Assembly (NCBI GenBank): GCA_040080835.1
Contig: JBEBHP010000013.1
Span: 1-64,000 of the forward strand
From: SZUA-430 sp040080835
Lineage (GTDB): Bacteria > Pseudomonadota > Alphaproteobacteria > Micropepsales > Micropepsaceae
Direction: 5' to 3'
Length of the DNA stretch: 64,000 nt
Shown here: positions 15,595 to 24,738 of the stretch, piece by piece
How the letters are laid out: every line of letters starts with the position of its first letter
Position numbering within the stretch: position 1 is the stretch's first letter
Made by a program: the position numbers and the translations under genes
The notes under the pieces: generated by a model
The model's input: only the letters and a program-made list of their open reading frames with translations
Told to the model about the DNA's origin: nothing
Databases searched by the model: none

Positions 15595-16296
15595 CTATTG
15601 CTGCGACAGGCGCTCGAGTTCGTCGATAATGGCCTTGGCAGTGTCGAGCAGATCGATGGCACGGTCGAGCAACGCATCGAGGTCCGCAAAGCTTGGCTCT
15701 TTGGCCAGCTCGGCAGTGGCAGACTTTAGCCGCTTCACCTGCGCGAAGAACACGCGCAGCAGGTTTTTCAGGTTTGCAGGCAGGCTGGAGGCGAGCATCA
15801 ACTCGCCGTGCTTGTCCCAGAAAGCCGTGCTAAGGCCCTGTCCAAATTTCTTGATGCGAGCGGCAACTTCCCGCCGGTCTTTCGCGTCATTGAGGTTGAC
15901 GCCCTGGTCGATGATGGACTTTGCGATCTCGACTGCCGCAATCGTGTTGTCGCGCATCGAGTCGCCGAACTGCTTGGCAATATCCTCGGGGTCCGAACGG
16001 GTTGAAGACCTGAGCTGTGGCAACTGCGCTGCAGCGAATAGTGTCACCACATTCGTCGAGCCGAGCGCGGGCATTTTCTGTTCAAGGGCCTGCATGGCCC
16101 GGGCAAGCGCTGTGAAATTCTTGTCTGAGGCCAGGCGCATTTCGAGCCTTGCCACGCGCACAGCCAGGGCTCCGGAATTCTGGCGGCGATGGAGGCTCGA
16201 CTGGGCAGCGGCCCATAGCATTGCGCCAACGCCAAGTCCCGTAGCAAAGAACACCAGGTTCTCGTCGCTCAAGGCGAAGGCGTCGAACAAATCCAT
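15595..16296 (-). CDS. Membrane-anchored helical protein, unknown function
   Basis: The protein is 233 residues. One N-terminal membrane helix (LVFFATGLGVGAMLWAAAQ, about residues 13-32) is followed by a long, mostly alpha-helical cytoplasmic part rich in Ala, Leu, Lys and Asp. This includes KNLLRVFFAQVKRLKSATAE and a coiled-coil-like tail LLDRAIDLLDTAKAIIDELE. The ATG at 16296 was chosen because GGGGA precedes it and MDLFDAF leads into the membrane helix. The frame extends to 16425 without protein-like features. No family was recognised. Confidence 0.75.
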   Translation of the reverse strand: MDLFDAFALSDENLVFFATGLGVGAMLWAAAQSSLHRRQNSGALAVRVARLEMRLASDKNFTALARAMQALEQKMPALGSTNVVTLFAAAQLPQLRSSTRSDPEDIAKQFGDSMRDNTIAAVEIAKSIIDQGVNLNDAKDRREVAARIKKFGQGLSTAFWDKHGELMLASSLPANLKNLLRVFFAQVKRLKSATAELAKEPSFADLDALLDRAIDLLDTAKAIIDELERLSQQ

Positions 16297-16561
16297 TGCA
16301 GTCCCCGTCCGGCAAAACCTGCGCATCCACTCCGTTTCGTCAAGGAGCGTTCCCCGCGCGCAGTCCGCCACACGCACGATCATTGCGAATTGCGGTTGCG
16401 TCAAGCAATGGCGTTTCCTGCGCACAGGATTTCAACGGGGTAGTGGGTTCCTGCAACGCCAACTCACCTGACAGGCGAATTCCGGATGTTGCGCTCGCCA
16501 ACCAGAGAGTATTCTGCGCAATAATCCGGCTTAAGCTGGCTTTCCATTCGGGTACACGGAC

Positions 16562-16723
16562 ATGTTGAGCATTCTCTTTGCCCTCTCCCTGTCGGTCATG
16601 TTGGCCAGCGTACTGAAACGGCCAACCATGCTTTGGCAGAAAGTGTTGCTGGTTCTCGCGGTGATCACCGTCCTTGCCGTCTGTGTCGCATGGGGGATCG
16701 AGTATTTTCTGCAGGGTGCCTGA
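16562..16723 (+). CDS. Possible 53-residue two-helix membrane peptide
   Basis: An ATG-to-TGA frame encodes MLSILFALSLSVMLASVLKR followed by a short polar turn and a second hydrophobic helix (KVLLVLAVITVLAVCVAWGI), ending EYFLQGA. Two well-formed helices with a basic loop suggest a real small membrane protein. There is no good ribosome site, and an opposing minus-strand frame (16665-16922) overlaps it, so the call is tentative. The remaining bases 16724-16989 hold no supported gene. Confidence 0.45.
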   Translation: MLSILFALSLSVMLASVLKRPTMLWQKVLLVLAVITVLAVCVAWGIEYFLQGA

Positions 16724-16989
16724 ATTTGTCTCTTGAGCTTGTCCCAAGGGCAATGAGTTTGCTCTGAATCATTCGAAACAGAGTGTCATGCGCGAACAAC
16801 CACACAAGCCCAACTGATACACCCAAGGCGATCCTGCCCTGTTCAACGCGGCCGGTGCGATGAACAGCGAGCTGATGAAAGACCCCGAGGCCGCCCAACA
16901 ACTGCAAAAGAGCCGGAAACACTGAAAGTTTAAAGGCGCCGTGATGTCGGAACTCAAGCAGCGCGGGGAGCTTTCTGTGTCCCCATATC

Positions 16990-18051
16990 CTACTTCCCGT
17001 ACACCGCCACGAACTGGGTGATCAGCGCCTTGTCCTTCACGCAAGTTGCCTTGTCACCCAGGCGCGCGCGATAGACAGGGATGCCTGCCGATGATGACTG
17101 CTGGAACGGATCGACCTGGCGTGAATGGTACGCAACTGCATCGGCTGCAGGTGAGCCCTTCGCGGACTTCTCGTAACTTGCACCTTCAAGTGCCAGCACG
17201 AGCATCCGGCCATCGATCGTTGCCTGGAACATGATCGGCCTGGGGTTCTGGCTCTGCACCCAGATGCAATTGTCCACGACCTTGAAAAGAATGTCTCCGC
17301 AGGCTTCGCCGCACGGACTGGCACCTGCTTCGATCTCGGCCTGTGTTGGGACGGACAGGACCTGCACTGACGTTGCGACCGGCGCTGGCGACGTGTTGAC
17401 GTTCGGTACGAGCGACGGCGGAAGTGCGGGTTTGGCACGTGGCCTGGGCGGCGCAAAAGCAACGGAGACCGGCGCGACAGGGGGTGTGGCCGCTGTCGCT
17501 GGGGCAGGTGTTGCTGCAGTTGTAGGCGCGACAGGTGCAGCAGGCTTTGTCTTGGGCACCGGTGTTGAAGCCGGCTGTGGTATTGGCGTTGTGGCCGGGG
17601 CCGGTTCAGTTGTTGCAGCCACAAGCTGAGGCTTCGCACGAGGCGTTGCGACACCGGCAACAGCAGTTGTTGCCGCTGCAGGTGTGGCGGTTGCAGCAGT
17701 CCGAGGCTTCAGCGTGAAGTCCGGCGCGTCCGGCATTTGCCGCAAGGTCGCAAAAGCTGCCTGATATGTCGGCGCGCCCGCTGCAGCGCTTGCGCACACG
17801 TCCTTGCTGGTCTGCTTGAACGTTTCACCCGGACCAAGCACGGTGGAGAATTGCATTGCCGCGCTGCTCACAAGTGAAAAACGAACTGCTTTTGCCGAAA
17901 TGTTCTTCCAGGCGCATCCGTCTGCACTCACGGTGAGGGCGTCACAGGCTTCTCCGGTACATGAAGGTGCAGCCAACGCGATTGGCGACATCGCCAAGGG
18001 CAGAACCAGACTGAACACCATGGCTGCGACCGGGAATGGCTGTGCTTGCAC
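16990..18051 (-). CDS. Exported protein with duplicated Cys-motif domain and Pro/Ala/Thr linker
   Basis: The protein is 353 residues. A signal peptide (PVAAMVFSLVLPLAMSPIAL) is followed by a first domain of about 85 residues with CTGEACDALTV, DGCAWKNIS and GPGETFKQ. About 130 residues of Pro/Ala/Thr-rich linker follow. A second domain of similar design carries PCGEACGDILF, DNCIWVQSQ, LEGASYEKS and a final cysteine. The shared C-x3-C...D-x-C-x-W pattern suggests an internal duplication. Paired cysteines suggest periplasmic disulfides. The function is unknown; the repeat could be a binding module of an envelope protein. Confidence 0.72.
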   Translation of the reverse strand: MQAQPFPVAAMVFSLVLPLAMSPIALAAPSCTGEACDALTVSADGCAWKNISAKAVRFSLVSSAAMQFSTVLGPGETFKQTSKDVCASAAAGAPTYQAAFATLRQMPDAPDFTLKPRTAATATPAAATTAVAGVATPRAKPQLVAATTEPAPATTPIPQPASTPVPKTKPAAPVAPTTAATPAPATAATPPVAPVSVAFAPPRPRAKPALPPSLVPNVNTSPAPVATSVQVLSVPTQAEIEAGASPCGEACGDILFKVVDNCIWVQSQNPRPIMFQATIDGRMLVLALEGASYEKSAKGSPAADAVAYHSRQVDPFQQSSSAGIPVYRARLGDKATCVKDKALITQFVAVYGK

Positions 18052-18161
18052 GCCCCACCTCCAAAACTAACACGCGACAGTTGCAAATTAATGCTTCTTG
18101 CGTAGCTAAAGAAGCGAATTCTGAGGTTGCTGCATGCCCGCTGTTGTCAGAAACCTGCAGT

Positions 18162-19028
18162 TTATCGGCGGATACGCTTCAGGCCGATCGCATTGGCGGT
18201 CATGCGGTCGATGGTGCGCTGCGACAGGAGCGCCAGAATGTACTTGGCGACACTGGGCCTGCTGACAGCATAGCGGGCTTTTGGAAACCTGGCTGTGAGC
18301 GCCTTCCTGACGACCTGACCGAGTTTCATCGCCGGCAATCCGGCCTTGCCCTGCTTGATGGCCATGAAGCGCACATTTTCGATGGATTTGGCATAAGCGG
18401 TAGTTGCGTAGGGTTCGGTGCTGATTTCGCTCGCCTTGTCCCAGATCGCGGTTGCGACCGTACCGGGTGCGATCACGATAACATCGATGCCAAAGACCAT
18501 CATTTCCTGCCGCAATGCTTCGGAAAGTCCCTCAAGCCCGAACTTCGAGGCGTTATAGGGACCCAGAAACGGAGATGCCTTTTTTCCGCCCCCGGATGAA
18601 ATATTGATAATGCGGCCAGGCTTTCCCTTCAGCGCCTTGTCGACACCCAGCAAGGGCGCAAACGCCTGCGTGGTCACAACGACGCCGGTGAGGTTGACTT
18701 CGAGCTGCCTGCGGAACTGTTCCACCGGCAGATACACAAGTGGCCCTGCCACGGCTATTCCAGCATTGTTCACAAGTCCGGCGAGCGTCTCGCCGTTCAG
18801 TGCCGAGCGCACGCGCGCAGCTGCCGTCTTGACAGCTTTTTCGTCGGTGACATCAAAAATCAGCGGCAGGAAATTCGGACCGAGCTCCGCCGAAAGGCGC
18901 TTGGCGTCCTCATCCCTGCGGACACTGCCCCAGACACGAAAGCCGGCGTCGACCAGCGTCTTTGCAGCAGCCCAGCCAATACCACTTGAGACCCCAGTAA
19001 TCACGACGGATTTCTGAGCTTTTACCAT
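18162..19028 (-). CDS. Short-chain dehydrogenase/reductase (SDR)
   Basis: The 288-residue classical SDR has the NAD(P)-binding TGVSSGIG at residues 11-18, NNAG at 87-90, catalytic Ser around 144-145, and Tyr158/Lys162 in YNASK. All four catalytic elements are intact. A C-terminal extension of about 60 residues after the core (RFPKARYAVSRPSVAKYILA) resembles that of hydroxysteroid or retinol-type SDRs. The substrate cannot be assigned. It is a cytoplasmic monocistronic gene. The start is the ATG at 19028. Confidence 0.88.
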   Translation of the reverse strand: MVKAQKSVVITGVSSGIGWAAAKTLVDAGFRVWGSVRRDEDAKRLSAELGPNFLPLIFDVTDEKAVKTAAARVRSALNGETLAGLVNNAGIAVAGPLVYLPVEQFRRQLEVNLTGVVVTTQAFAPLLGVDKALKGKPGRIINISSGGGKKASPFLGPYNASKFGLEGLSEALRQEMMVFGIDVIVIAPGTVATAIWDKASEISTEPYATTAYAKSIENVRFMAIKQGKAGLPAMKLGQVVRKALTARFPKARYAVSRPSVAKYILALLSQRTIDRMTANAIGLKRIRR

Positions 19029-19171
19029 CGCGAAAGCACCCCATTCCCCAGTCGCATATATATCGCAAAAATCCCCAGTTTGTAATGAATTGTGCAGGGG
19101 GTCTTGAGGATGAGACTCGTTGCCGCTCTAATGCAATTGCGCGGCTGCTTCGGCCCAAAAGGACACCGAAT

Positions 19172-19555
19172 ATGAAATCCTGGCTGATCTCTGCCGCCTC
19201 AGTCGCAGTTTTTACAGGCGCTGTGGCCATTGCTTCAGCAGAACAGGAAGTCGACGGCGACCGGATGGCCGAATGCTACGCAGCCTATGATGCGATGATC
19301 GGACTCGACGGGACGCATAAACTCTCGGCAGACGACAAAGCAAAATACGATGCATTGCGATCGAAAGCCGAGGCAAAAGGCATTGCGCTCTACAAGTCAG
19401 AGGGCCTCGATGAAGAACTTGCCCGCGAGCAACTTGCGGGGCGCGCGGAATTCATGCACAGCGAATTTCGTGAACTCCACCAGGGTACAGGCGTCTATGG
19501 CATCGAGGACGTGAAAAAAATCGCGTCTGATTGTGAAGCGCTGGTTGCAAATTAG
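19172..19555 (+). CDS. Small exported helical protein, unknown
   Basis: The protein is 127 residues with a signal peptide (MKSWLISAASVAVFTGAVAI, cut near ASA-E). The mature part is charged and helical, with two cysteines (MAECYAAYD and ASDCEALV). AAAGGA lies upstream of the ATG at 19172. The frame's extension to 19085 was rejected because it overlaps the promoter side and lacks signal character. About 200 bases separate it from ccoN, and the FNR box lies in that gap, so it is not part of the oxidase operon. Confidence 0.72.
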   Translation: MKSWLISAASVAVFTGAVAIASAEQEVDGDRMAECYAAYDAMIGLDGTHKLSADDKAKYDALRSKAEAKGIALYKSEGLDEELAREQLAGRAEFMHSEFRELHQGTGVYGIEDVKKIASDCEALVAN

Positions 19556-19681
19556 GCAAAGGCTGTTTGCGCACTAAAGCGCAGAAATGAACGCAATATT
19601 GGCACAAGGGCCCTTCGCCATTTCGAACTTTGGCGGGCGGATGCCGACAGCCTGCGACCTAGTGGTAACACCTGCCCTGTC

Positions 19682-19695
19682 TTGATTCAGGTCAA
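19682..19695 (+). promoter_or_regulatory. FNR/FixK box (anaerobox) of the cco operon
   Basis: TTGATTCAGGTCAA fits the TTGA-N6-TCAA consensus, with 9 of 10 positions of TTGAT-N4-ATCAA. Its centre lies about 73 nt upstream of the ccoN start. A class II FNR promoter with the site at -41.5 would start transcription near 19730. Control of cbb3 oxidase by FNR/FixK under low oxygen is established in alphaproteobacteria. Confidence 0.8.
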
Positions 19696-19761
19696 GGCCG
19701 TGGGGGCAGACAAAATGTTGTTTTCCCCTGAGACTTTCCTTCTTTGAGTCGTGAGGGGCCA

Positions 19762-21405
19762 ATGCAGCCAACACCAGAACAACAGCGCGTCCGATTGGAT
19801 CTGTTCGCTGTCCCGGCATTTGTGATTTTCTTCCTGTTCCTGGCACTTGCCGTCGCCGTCAAGACCACCGACCACCTGATGGCAATCCAGGCCACCACCT
19901 TTATGGCTGGCCTTGGTATTGCCCTGTTCTGGATGGTTCGTCGCTATGCGGCGGGCATACCAGAGGCCGACAACGGGCCGTACGAAAACGACATCATCAA
20001 ATACGGCGTCGTCGCCTCCATGTTCTGGGGGATCGCTGGCATGCTCGTAGGGCTGATCATTGCTTTGCAGCTGGCGTTTCCAAACATCTTCTATTTCTCT
20101 GACCTGCCGTGGACCAACTTTGGCAGATTGCGACCGCTGCACACATCGGCCGTCGTTTTCGCATTCGGCGGAAATGTGCTGCTTGCCACATCGTTCTACG
20201 TTGTGCAGCGCACCTGCAAGGCGAAGCTGGCTGGCGGTCTCTGGCCGTGGTTCGTCTTCTGGGGCTACCAGACGTTCATTCTTGTAGCGGGAACCGGCTA
20301 TCTGCTGGGCGTGACCCAGGGCAAGGAATACGCCGAGCCTGAATGGTATGCTGATCTTTGGCTGACCATTGTCTGGGTCGCATATCTGCTTGTGTTTCTC
20401 GGCACGATCTGGAAACGCAAGGAGCCGCACATCTATGTCGCCAACTGGTTCTACCTCGCCTTCATCGTGACGGTTGCGATGCTGCACGTCGTGAATGCGC
20501 TAGCCATCCCCGTATCGTTCACCAGCGTGAAGAGCTACTCGGTCATGGCGGGCGTGCAGGATGCCCTGACACAGTGGTGGTACGGCCACAACGCTGTGGG
20601 CTTCTTTCTGACCGCAGGCTTCCTGGCGATCATGTATTACTTCGTGCCAAAGCAGGCGGATCGGCCCGTGTATTCCTATCGCCTGTCGATCATCCATTTC
20701 TGGTCGCTGATCTTCCTCTATATCTGGGCAGGTCCGCACCATCTGCACTACACGGCGCTTCCGGGCTGGGCCCAGACGCTTGGCATGACATTCTCGGTCA
20801 TGCTCTGGATGCCGTCGTGGGGTGGCATGATCAATGGACTGATGACCCTGTCAGGGGCATGGGACAAGCTTCGTACTGATCCCGTGCTGCGCATGCTCGT
20901 CGTGTCTGTTGCCTTCTACGGCATGTCGACCTTCGAAGGTCCAGTCATGTCCGTGAAAGCGGTGAACGCACTTTCACATTACACTGACTGGACGATCGGA
21001 CACGTTCACTCCGGAGCGCTGGGCTGGGTCGGCTTCGTGTCGTTTGGAGCGCTCTACTGCCTGACGCCATGGTTGTGGCGGCGCCAGCGCCTTTATTCGC
21101 TTGCCCTCGTCGAGTGGCACTTCTGGATCTCAACAATCGGAATTGTCCTTTACATCACCTCGATGTGGGTGTCGGGCATCATGCAGGGTCTTATGTGGCG
21201 CGCCTATAACGAGTTCGGCTTCCTGGAATACTCGTTCGTCGAAACAGTCGCGGCCATGCATCCCTATTACATCATCCGCGCACTTGGTGGGCTGCTCTAT
21301 CTCAGCGGTACACTGATCATGGCGTACAATCTTTATCGCACCGTGATGGGCGATGTCCGCAAGTCGGAACCTGTTCCGGCAAGTGCAAAACCGGCTATGG
21401 CTTAA
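19762..21405 (+). CDS. ccoN: cbb3-type cytochrome c oxidase subunit I
   Basis: The protein is 547 residues, the catalytic subunit of the high-affinity cbb3 oxidase in the inner membrane. About twelve or more transmembrane helices carry the heme and CuB ligands: HTSAVVFAFGGN, HNAVGFFLTAG, GPHHLHYTALPGW and HYTDWTIGHVHSG are all present. It reduces O2 to water at the heme b3-CuB site and pumps protons. The ATG at 19762 follows GAGGGG. The in-frame TTG at 19744 has no ribosome site. It is the first gene of an eight-gene operon and has an FNR box in front. Confidence 0.97.
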   Translation: MQPTPEQQRVRLDLFAVPAFVIFFLFLALAVAVKTTDHLMAIQATTFMAGLGIALFWMVRRYAAGIPEADNGPYENDIIKYGVVASMFWGIAGMLVGLIIALQLAFPNIFYFSDLPWTNFGRLRPLHTSAVVFAFGGNVLLATSFYVVQRTCKAKLAGGLWPWFVFWGYQTFILVAGTGYLLGVTQGKEYAEPEWYADLWLTIVWVAYLLVFLGTIWKRKEPHIYVANWFYLAFIVTVAMLHVVNALAIPVSFTSVKSYSVMAGVQDALTQWWYGHNAVGFFLTAGFLAIMYYFVPKQADRPVYSYRLSIIHFWSLIFLYIWAGPHHLHYTALPGWAQTLGMTFSVMLWMPSWGGMINGLMTLSGAWDKLRTDPVLRMLVVSVAFYGMSTFEGPVMSVKAVNALSHYTDWTIGHVHSGALGWVGFVSFGALYCLTPWLWRRQRLYSLALVEWHFWISTIGIVLYITSMWVSGIMQGLMWRAYNEFGFLEYSFVETVAAMHPYYIIRALGGLLYLSGTLIMAYNLYRTVMGDVRKSEPVPASAKPAMA

Positions 21406-21417
21406 GGAGCACCGCCC

Positions 21418-22149
21418 ATGTTCAACCACGGAACCCTTGAACGCCATTCATTGCTGCTACTGGTCTGCATTCTGCTCGTTGTCGCCGTCGGCGGCATCGT
21501 CGAGATCGCGCCACTGTTCTTTCTCGAAAGCACAATCGAAAAAGTCCAGGGCATGCGCCCGTACACGCCGCTGGAACTTGCCGGTCGCAGTATCTATATC
21601 CGCGAAGGCTGCTACGTTTGTCACAGCCAGATGATCAGACCGTTGCGCGACGAAGTCGAGCGTTACGGCCACTACAGTCTGGCGGCGGAAAGCATGTATG
21701 ACCACCCCTTCCAGTGGGGCTCGAAGCGTACAGGACCCGATCTCGCACGAGTCGGCGGAAAGTACTCGGATGAGTGGCACCGCGGCCATCTGGCGGATCC
21801 ACGCTCTGTCGTGCCCGAATCCGTCATGCCTCCCTATGTGTTCCTTGAGCGCACGGACCTGAACTTCAACGAGATCGAAGGCACGCTCAAGACCAACAAG
21901 ATCGTTGGTGTCCCGTATACGGATGAAATGATCCAGAATGCCAAGGCCGACCTCCTGGCGCAGGCCACGCCTGATGCGGAAGGCCTGGAGGCATTCCAGA
22001 AGCGCTATCCGAATGCTCAGGCACGGGACTTCGATGGCGATCCGAAGCACATTACGGAAATGGACGCGCTGATTGCGTACATGCAGATGCTTGGAACGCT
22101 TGTTGACTTCAAGACCTACCAGGCGGATTCGCCTGACAACCGCCGGTGA
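21418..22149 (+). CDS. ccoO: cbb3-type cytochrome c oxidase subunit II (mono-heme)
   Basis: The protein is 243 residues. A single N-terminal membrane anchor (about 10-38) is followed by a periplasmic cytochrome c domain with the heme attachment CYVCH (Cys65, Cys68, His69) and SQMIRPLRDEVERYG, highly typical of CcoO. Electrons pass from CcoP through CcoO to CcoN. It lies 12 nt after ccoN with AAGGAG before the ATG. Its stop overlaps ccoQ. Confidence 0.97.
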   Translation: MFNHGTLERHSLLLLVCILLVVAVGGIVEIAPLFFLESTIEKVQGMRPYTPLELAGRSIYIREGCYVCHSQMIRPLRDEVERYGHYSLAAESMYDHPFQWGSKRTGPDLARVGGKYSDEWHRGHLADPRSVVPESVMPPYVFLERTDLNFNEIEGTLKTNKIVGVPYTDEMIQNAKADLLAQATPDAEGLEAFQKRYPNAQARDFDGDPKHITEMDALIAYMQMLGTLVDFKTYQADSPDNRR

Positions 22150-22310
22150 TGATCATGAGCTACGAAGAAATCTCGGAATTCTCAAAGAGCTGGGGCCTCG
22201 TCTACCTTGTGGTGATGTTTGTGTCCGTTTGCGCGTACGCCCTCTGGCCCCGCAACCAGCAGAAATTCGATGAAGCGGCCCGCCTGCCGCTGGAAAAGGA
22301 CGAAGTGTGA
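22149..22310 (+). CDS. ccoQ: cbb3-type oxidase small subunit CcoQ
   Basis: The protein is 53 residues. A short N-terminus (MSYEEISEFSKSWG) is followed by one transmembrane helix (LVYLVVMFVSVCAYALWP) and a polar tail ending LEKDEV. It stabilises the cbb3 complex. The ATG at 22149 overlaps the ccoO stop. A second ATG at 22155 is equally possible. Its TGA overlaps the ATG of ccoP by one base, so translation of O-Q-P is coupled. Confidence 0.92.
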   Translation: MIMSYEEISEFSKSWGLVYLVVMFVSVCAYALWPRNQQKFDEAARLPLEKDEV

Positions 22311-23179
22311 TGTCAGCACGAAAGGAAGTCGATGAATTCTCCGGTACGGAAACGACCGGTCACGAGTGGGATGGCATCCGCGAACTCAACACACCTCTGC
22401 CGCGCTGGTGGCTGTGGGTGTTCTACGCCACGATTGTATGGTCGATCGGCTATTGGGTGCTGTATCCGTCATGGCCAACGCCGACCGGGTATTTGCCCGG
22501 CGTCCTGCACCAGTCCCAACGCGCCGACGTGGACCAGGCCGTGCAGGCACTCAAAGCCAAACGCGCTGACATGGGCAAGCAGCTTGCCGGATCAACCCTG
22601 CAGCAGATCGAAGCTGATCCCAATCTGTTCCAGTTTGCACGTGAAGCCGGAAAATCCACATTTGGCGACAATTGCTCGACCTGCCATGGTTCCGGCGCAC
22701 AGGGTAACAAGGGATATCCCAATCTGAACGACGACGTTTGGCTGTGGGGCGGAACGCTTGACGACATCAAACAGACGATTACCGTTGGCGTGCGCTCAAC
22801 CCACCCCGATACCCGCCAGTCCCTGATGCCCGCCTTCGGCACAGACGGAATCCTGCCAGCCAAACAGATCGACGATCTGACGGAGTACGTGGTACACTTG
22901 TCTGGTGGCAAGGCTGATCCACAGTCCGTTCAGCGTGCCACGCAATTGTGGGTCGACAATTGTGCCGCGTGCCATGCCGACGACGGAAAGGGCAAACGCG
23001 AGTTTGGCTCGCCGAACCTGACCGACAAGGACTGGCTTTATGGTGGCACCAAGGCTGACATCAGAAGCCAGATCGTCAATGGCAAGGGGGGCGTGATGCC
23101 AACGTGGGGATCACGGCTTGACCCGATGACAATCGACGCGCTTGCCGTCTATGTGCACTCTCTGGGCGGTGGCGAATAA
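22310..23179 (+). CDS. ccoP: cbb3-type cytochrome c oxidase subunit III (di-heme)
   Basis: The protein is 289 residues. The N-terminal helix (WWLWVFYATIVWSIGYWVLY, about 33-52) anchors two cytochrome c domains with heme sites CSTCH (122-126) and CAACH (218-222). Axial Met candidates lie in SLMPAFG and GVMPTWG. It accepts electrons from soluble cytochrome c or the bc1 complex. Both c hemes depend on the Ccm system, part of which lies at 55.6-59.5 kb. Confidence 0.97.
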   Translation: MSARKEVDEFSGTETTGHEWDGIRELNTPLPRWWLWVFYATIVWSIGYWVLYPSWPTPTGYLPGVLHQSQRADVDQAVQALKAKRADMGKQLAGSTLQQIEADPNLFQFAREAGKSTFGDNCSTCHGSGAQGNKGYPNLNDDVWLWGGTLDDIKQTITVGVRSTHPDTRQSLMPAFGTDGILPAKQIDDLTEYVVHLSGGKADPQSVQRATQLWVDNCAACHADDGKGKREFGSPNLTDKDWLYGGTKADIRSQIVNGKGGVMPTWGSRLDPMTIDALAVYVHSLGGGE

Positions 23180-23193
23180 GCCTTCGCCAAAAC

Positions 23194-24738
23194 ATGGTGA
23201 CCCAAGTGGACGCACCGATCCAGGCAACGATCAACGCTGTCGCTCGCGAAACGCAAGCGGCGGCGGAAGGGGTCATGCGGATAGATGCCAAGGCCACGAA
23301 CAGTGCGGCAACGCGCAAGGACTACGTCGCGCGCGTTCCCATATTTCCAAAACTTGTTCACGGCCAGTTCCGATTCCTGAAGTGGCTGGGCATGGCCGTC
23401 ATGCTTGGTGTCTATTACGGATTGCCGTGGGTCCGATGGGACCGTGGCGTCAACGCGCCGGACCAGGCCGTTCTAGTCGACCTCGTGCGCGAACGGTTCT
23501 ATTTCTTCTGGATCGAGATCTGGCCACAGGAAGTCTACTACGTTACCGGCCTCCTGATCCTGGCCTCATTGCTGCTGTTTCTCGTCACTGCCTTGTTCGG
23601 TCGCATCTGGTGCGGATATGCGTGTCCGCAAACGGTATGGACTGACCTCTACATCATGGTGGAGCGCCTCATCGAAGGCGATCGCAACGAGCGCATCCGC
23701 TTGGACAAGTCTCCATGGACATGGGACAAGGTTGGCAAGCGCGGTGCGAAGCATGCGGTCTGGGTGCTGATCGCTGCCATGACTGGCGGTGCGTGGATCT
23801 TCTATTTTCATGATGCCCCAAGCCTTGCGGCAACGCTGTTTGTGGGGACCGCTGACCCCACCGCCTACCTGTTCCTCGGCGTGATGACGTTCACGACCTA
23901 CTGGCTTGCCGGACACATGCGTGAGCAGGTGTGCACCTATATGTGCCCATGGCCGCGTATCCAGTCGGCACTGATCGACAACGACACGCTGATGGTCACG
24001 TACAGAACCGACCGGGGCGAACCGAGAGGTCCCCACAAGAAGGGCCAGCCTTGGGAGGGACGCGGTCACTGTATCGATTGCAACCAATGTGTGGCCGCCT
24101 GCCCCATGGGTATCGACATCCGGGATGGCGAGCAGCTCGAATGCATCAATTGTGCGCTTTGCATTGATGCCTGCAACGACGTCATGAGGCGTGTCAGCCT
24201 GCCACGCGGCCTGATCGCCTACGACACGCCGGAAAACATCCAACGACGGACGGCGGGAAAGAAGGCGCATTTCAGGCTCATCCGACCGCGCGTGATCCTG
24301 TACGCTGTTGTCCTGGTGCTCGTTGGCGGCATAATGCTGTTCGGCCTCACCACGCGGGCAACGATCGACATGAACGTGCTCCGTGACCGTAACCCGACGT
24401 TCGTTCGCCTCACCAATGGCGATGTGCGGAACGCCTATGCCGTCAAAATCATGAATCGCGGCACAGCCGACCGGGCGCTACTGCTGAACGTTGATGCGCC
24501 TGCCGGGTTTGTCGTCAAGATCGTGGGGATGGAGGATGTTCATTTGCCGGTCGCGGTCGAAGTTCCGGCGGACAAGCTGCGAAGCCTGCGCCTGTTTGTG
24601 ACAGTTCCCGAACACGCGGTCACCCGCGACTCCCTGCCGGTCCGGTTCACTGTCACTGATCACGACACCCAGGAGCGCATTCAAAACGACAGTGTTTTTC
24701 TGTCAGAAGAAGCAGAAGAGCAACATGAGGACGACTAG
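23194..24738 (+). CDS. ccoG: cbb3 oxidase maturation ferredoxin CcoG
   Basis: The protein is 514 residues, membrane-bound, with about five transmembrane helices. Two 4Fe-4S ferredoxin motifs (CIDCNQCVAACP and CINCALCIDACN) sit in the middle, and a periplasmic Ig-like C-terminal domain follows (FVRLTNGDVRNAYAVKIMNR). Extra conserved cysteines lie in CGYACPQTVW and CTYMCPWPR. CcoG reduces copper for delivery to CuB during cbb3 assembly. The ATG at 23194 is 14 nt after ccoP. Confidence 0.95.
   Translation: MVTQVDAPIQATINAVARETQAAAEGVMRIDAKATNSAATRKDYVARVPIFPKLVHGQFRFLKWLGMAVMLGVYYGLPWVRWDRGVNAPDQAVLVDLVRERFYFFWIEIWPQEVYYVTGLLILASLLLFLVTALFGRIWCGYACPQTVWTDLYIMVERLIEGDRNERIRLDKSPWTWDKVGKRGAKHAVWVLIAAMTGGAWIFYFHDAPSLAATLFVGTADPTAYLFLGVMTFTTYWLAGHMREQVCTYMCPWPRIQSALIDNDTLMVTYRTDRGEPRGPHKKGQPWEGRGHCIDCNQCVAACPMGIDIRDGEQLECINCALCIDACNDVMRRVSLPRGLIAYDTPENIQRRTAGKKAHFRLIRPRVILYAVVLVLVGGIMLFGLTTRATIDMNVLRDRNPTFVRLTNGDVRNAYAVKIMNRGTADRALLLNVDAPAGFVVKIVGMEDVHLPVAVEVPADKLRSLRLFVTVPEHAVTRDSLPVRFTVTDHDTQERIQNDSVFLSEEAEEQHEDD

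Noticed and set aside
15461..16471. A 336-codon plus-strand frame
   Set aside because: It runs antisense to the 15595-16296 gene, has no ribosome site, is rich in Ser/Arg and lacks protein-like segments. It only reflects the G+C-rich codon bias of the opposite strand.
16665..16922. An 85-codon minus-strand frame with hydrophobic content
   Set aside because: It starts with GTG, has no ribosome site, and overlaps the better-looking small plus-strand frame at 16562. It is left open as an alternative.
19687..20487. A 266-codon minus-strand frame
   Set aside because: It is antisense to ccoN and covers the FNR box; there is no protein family resemblance.
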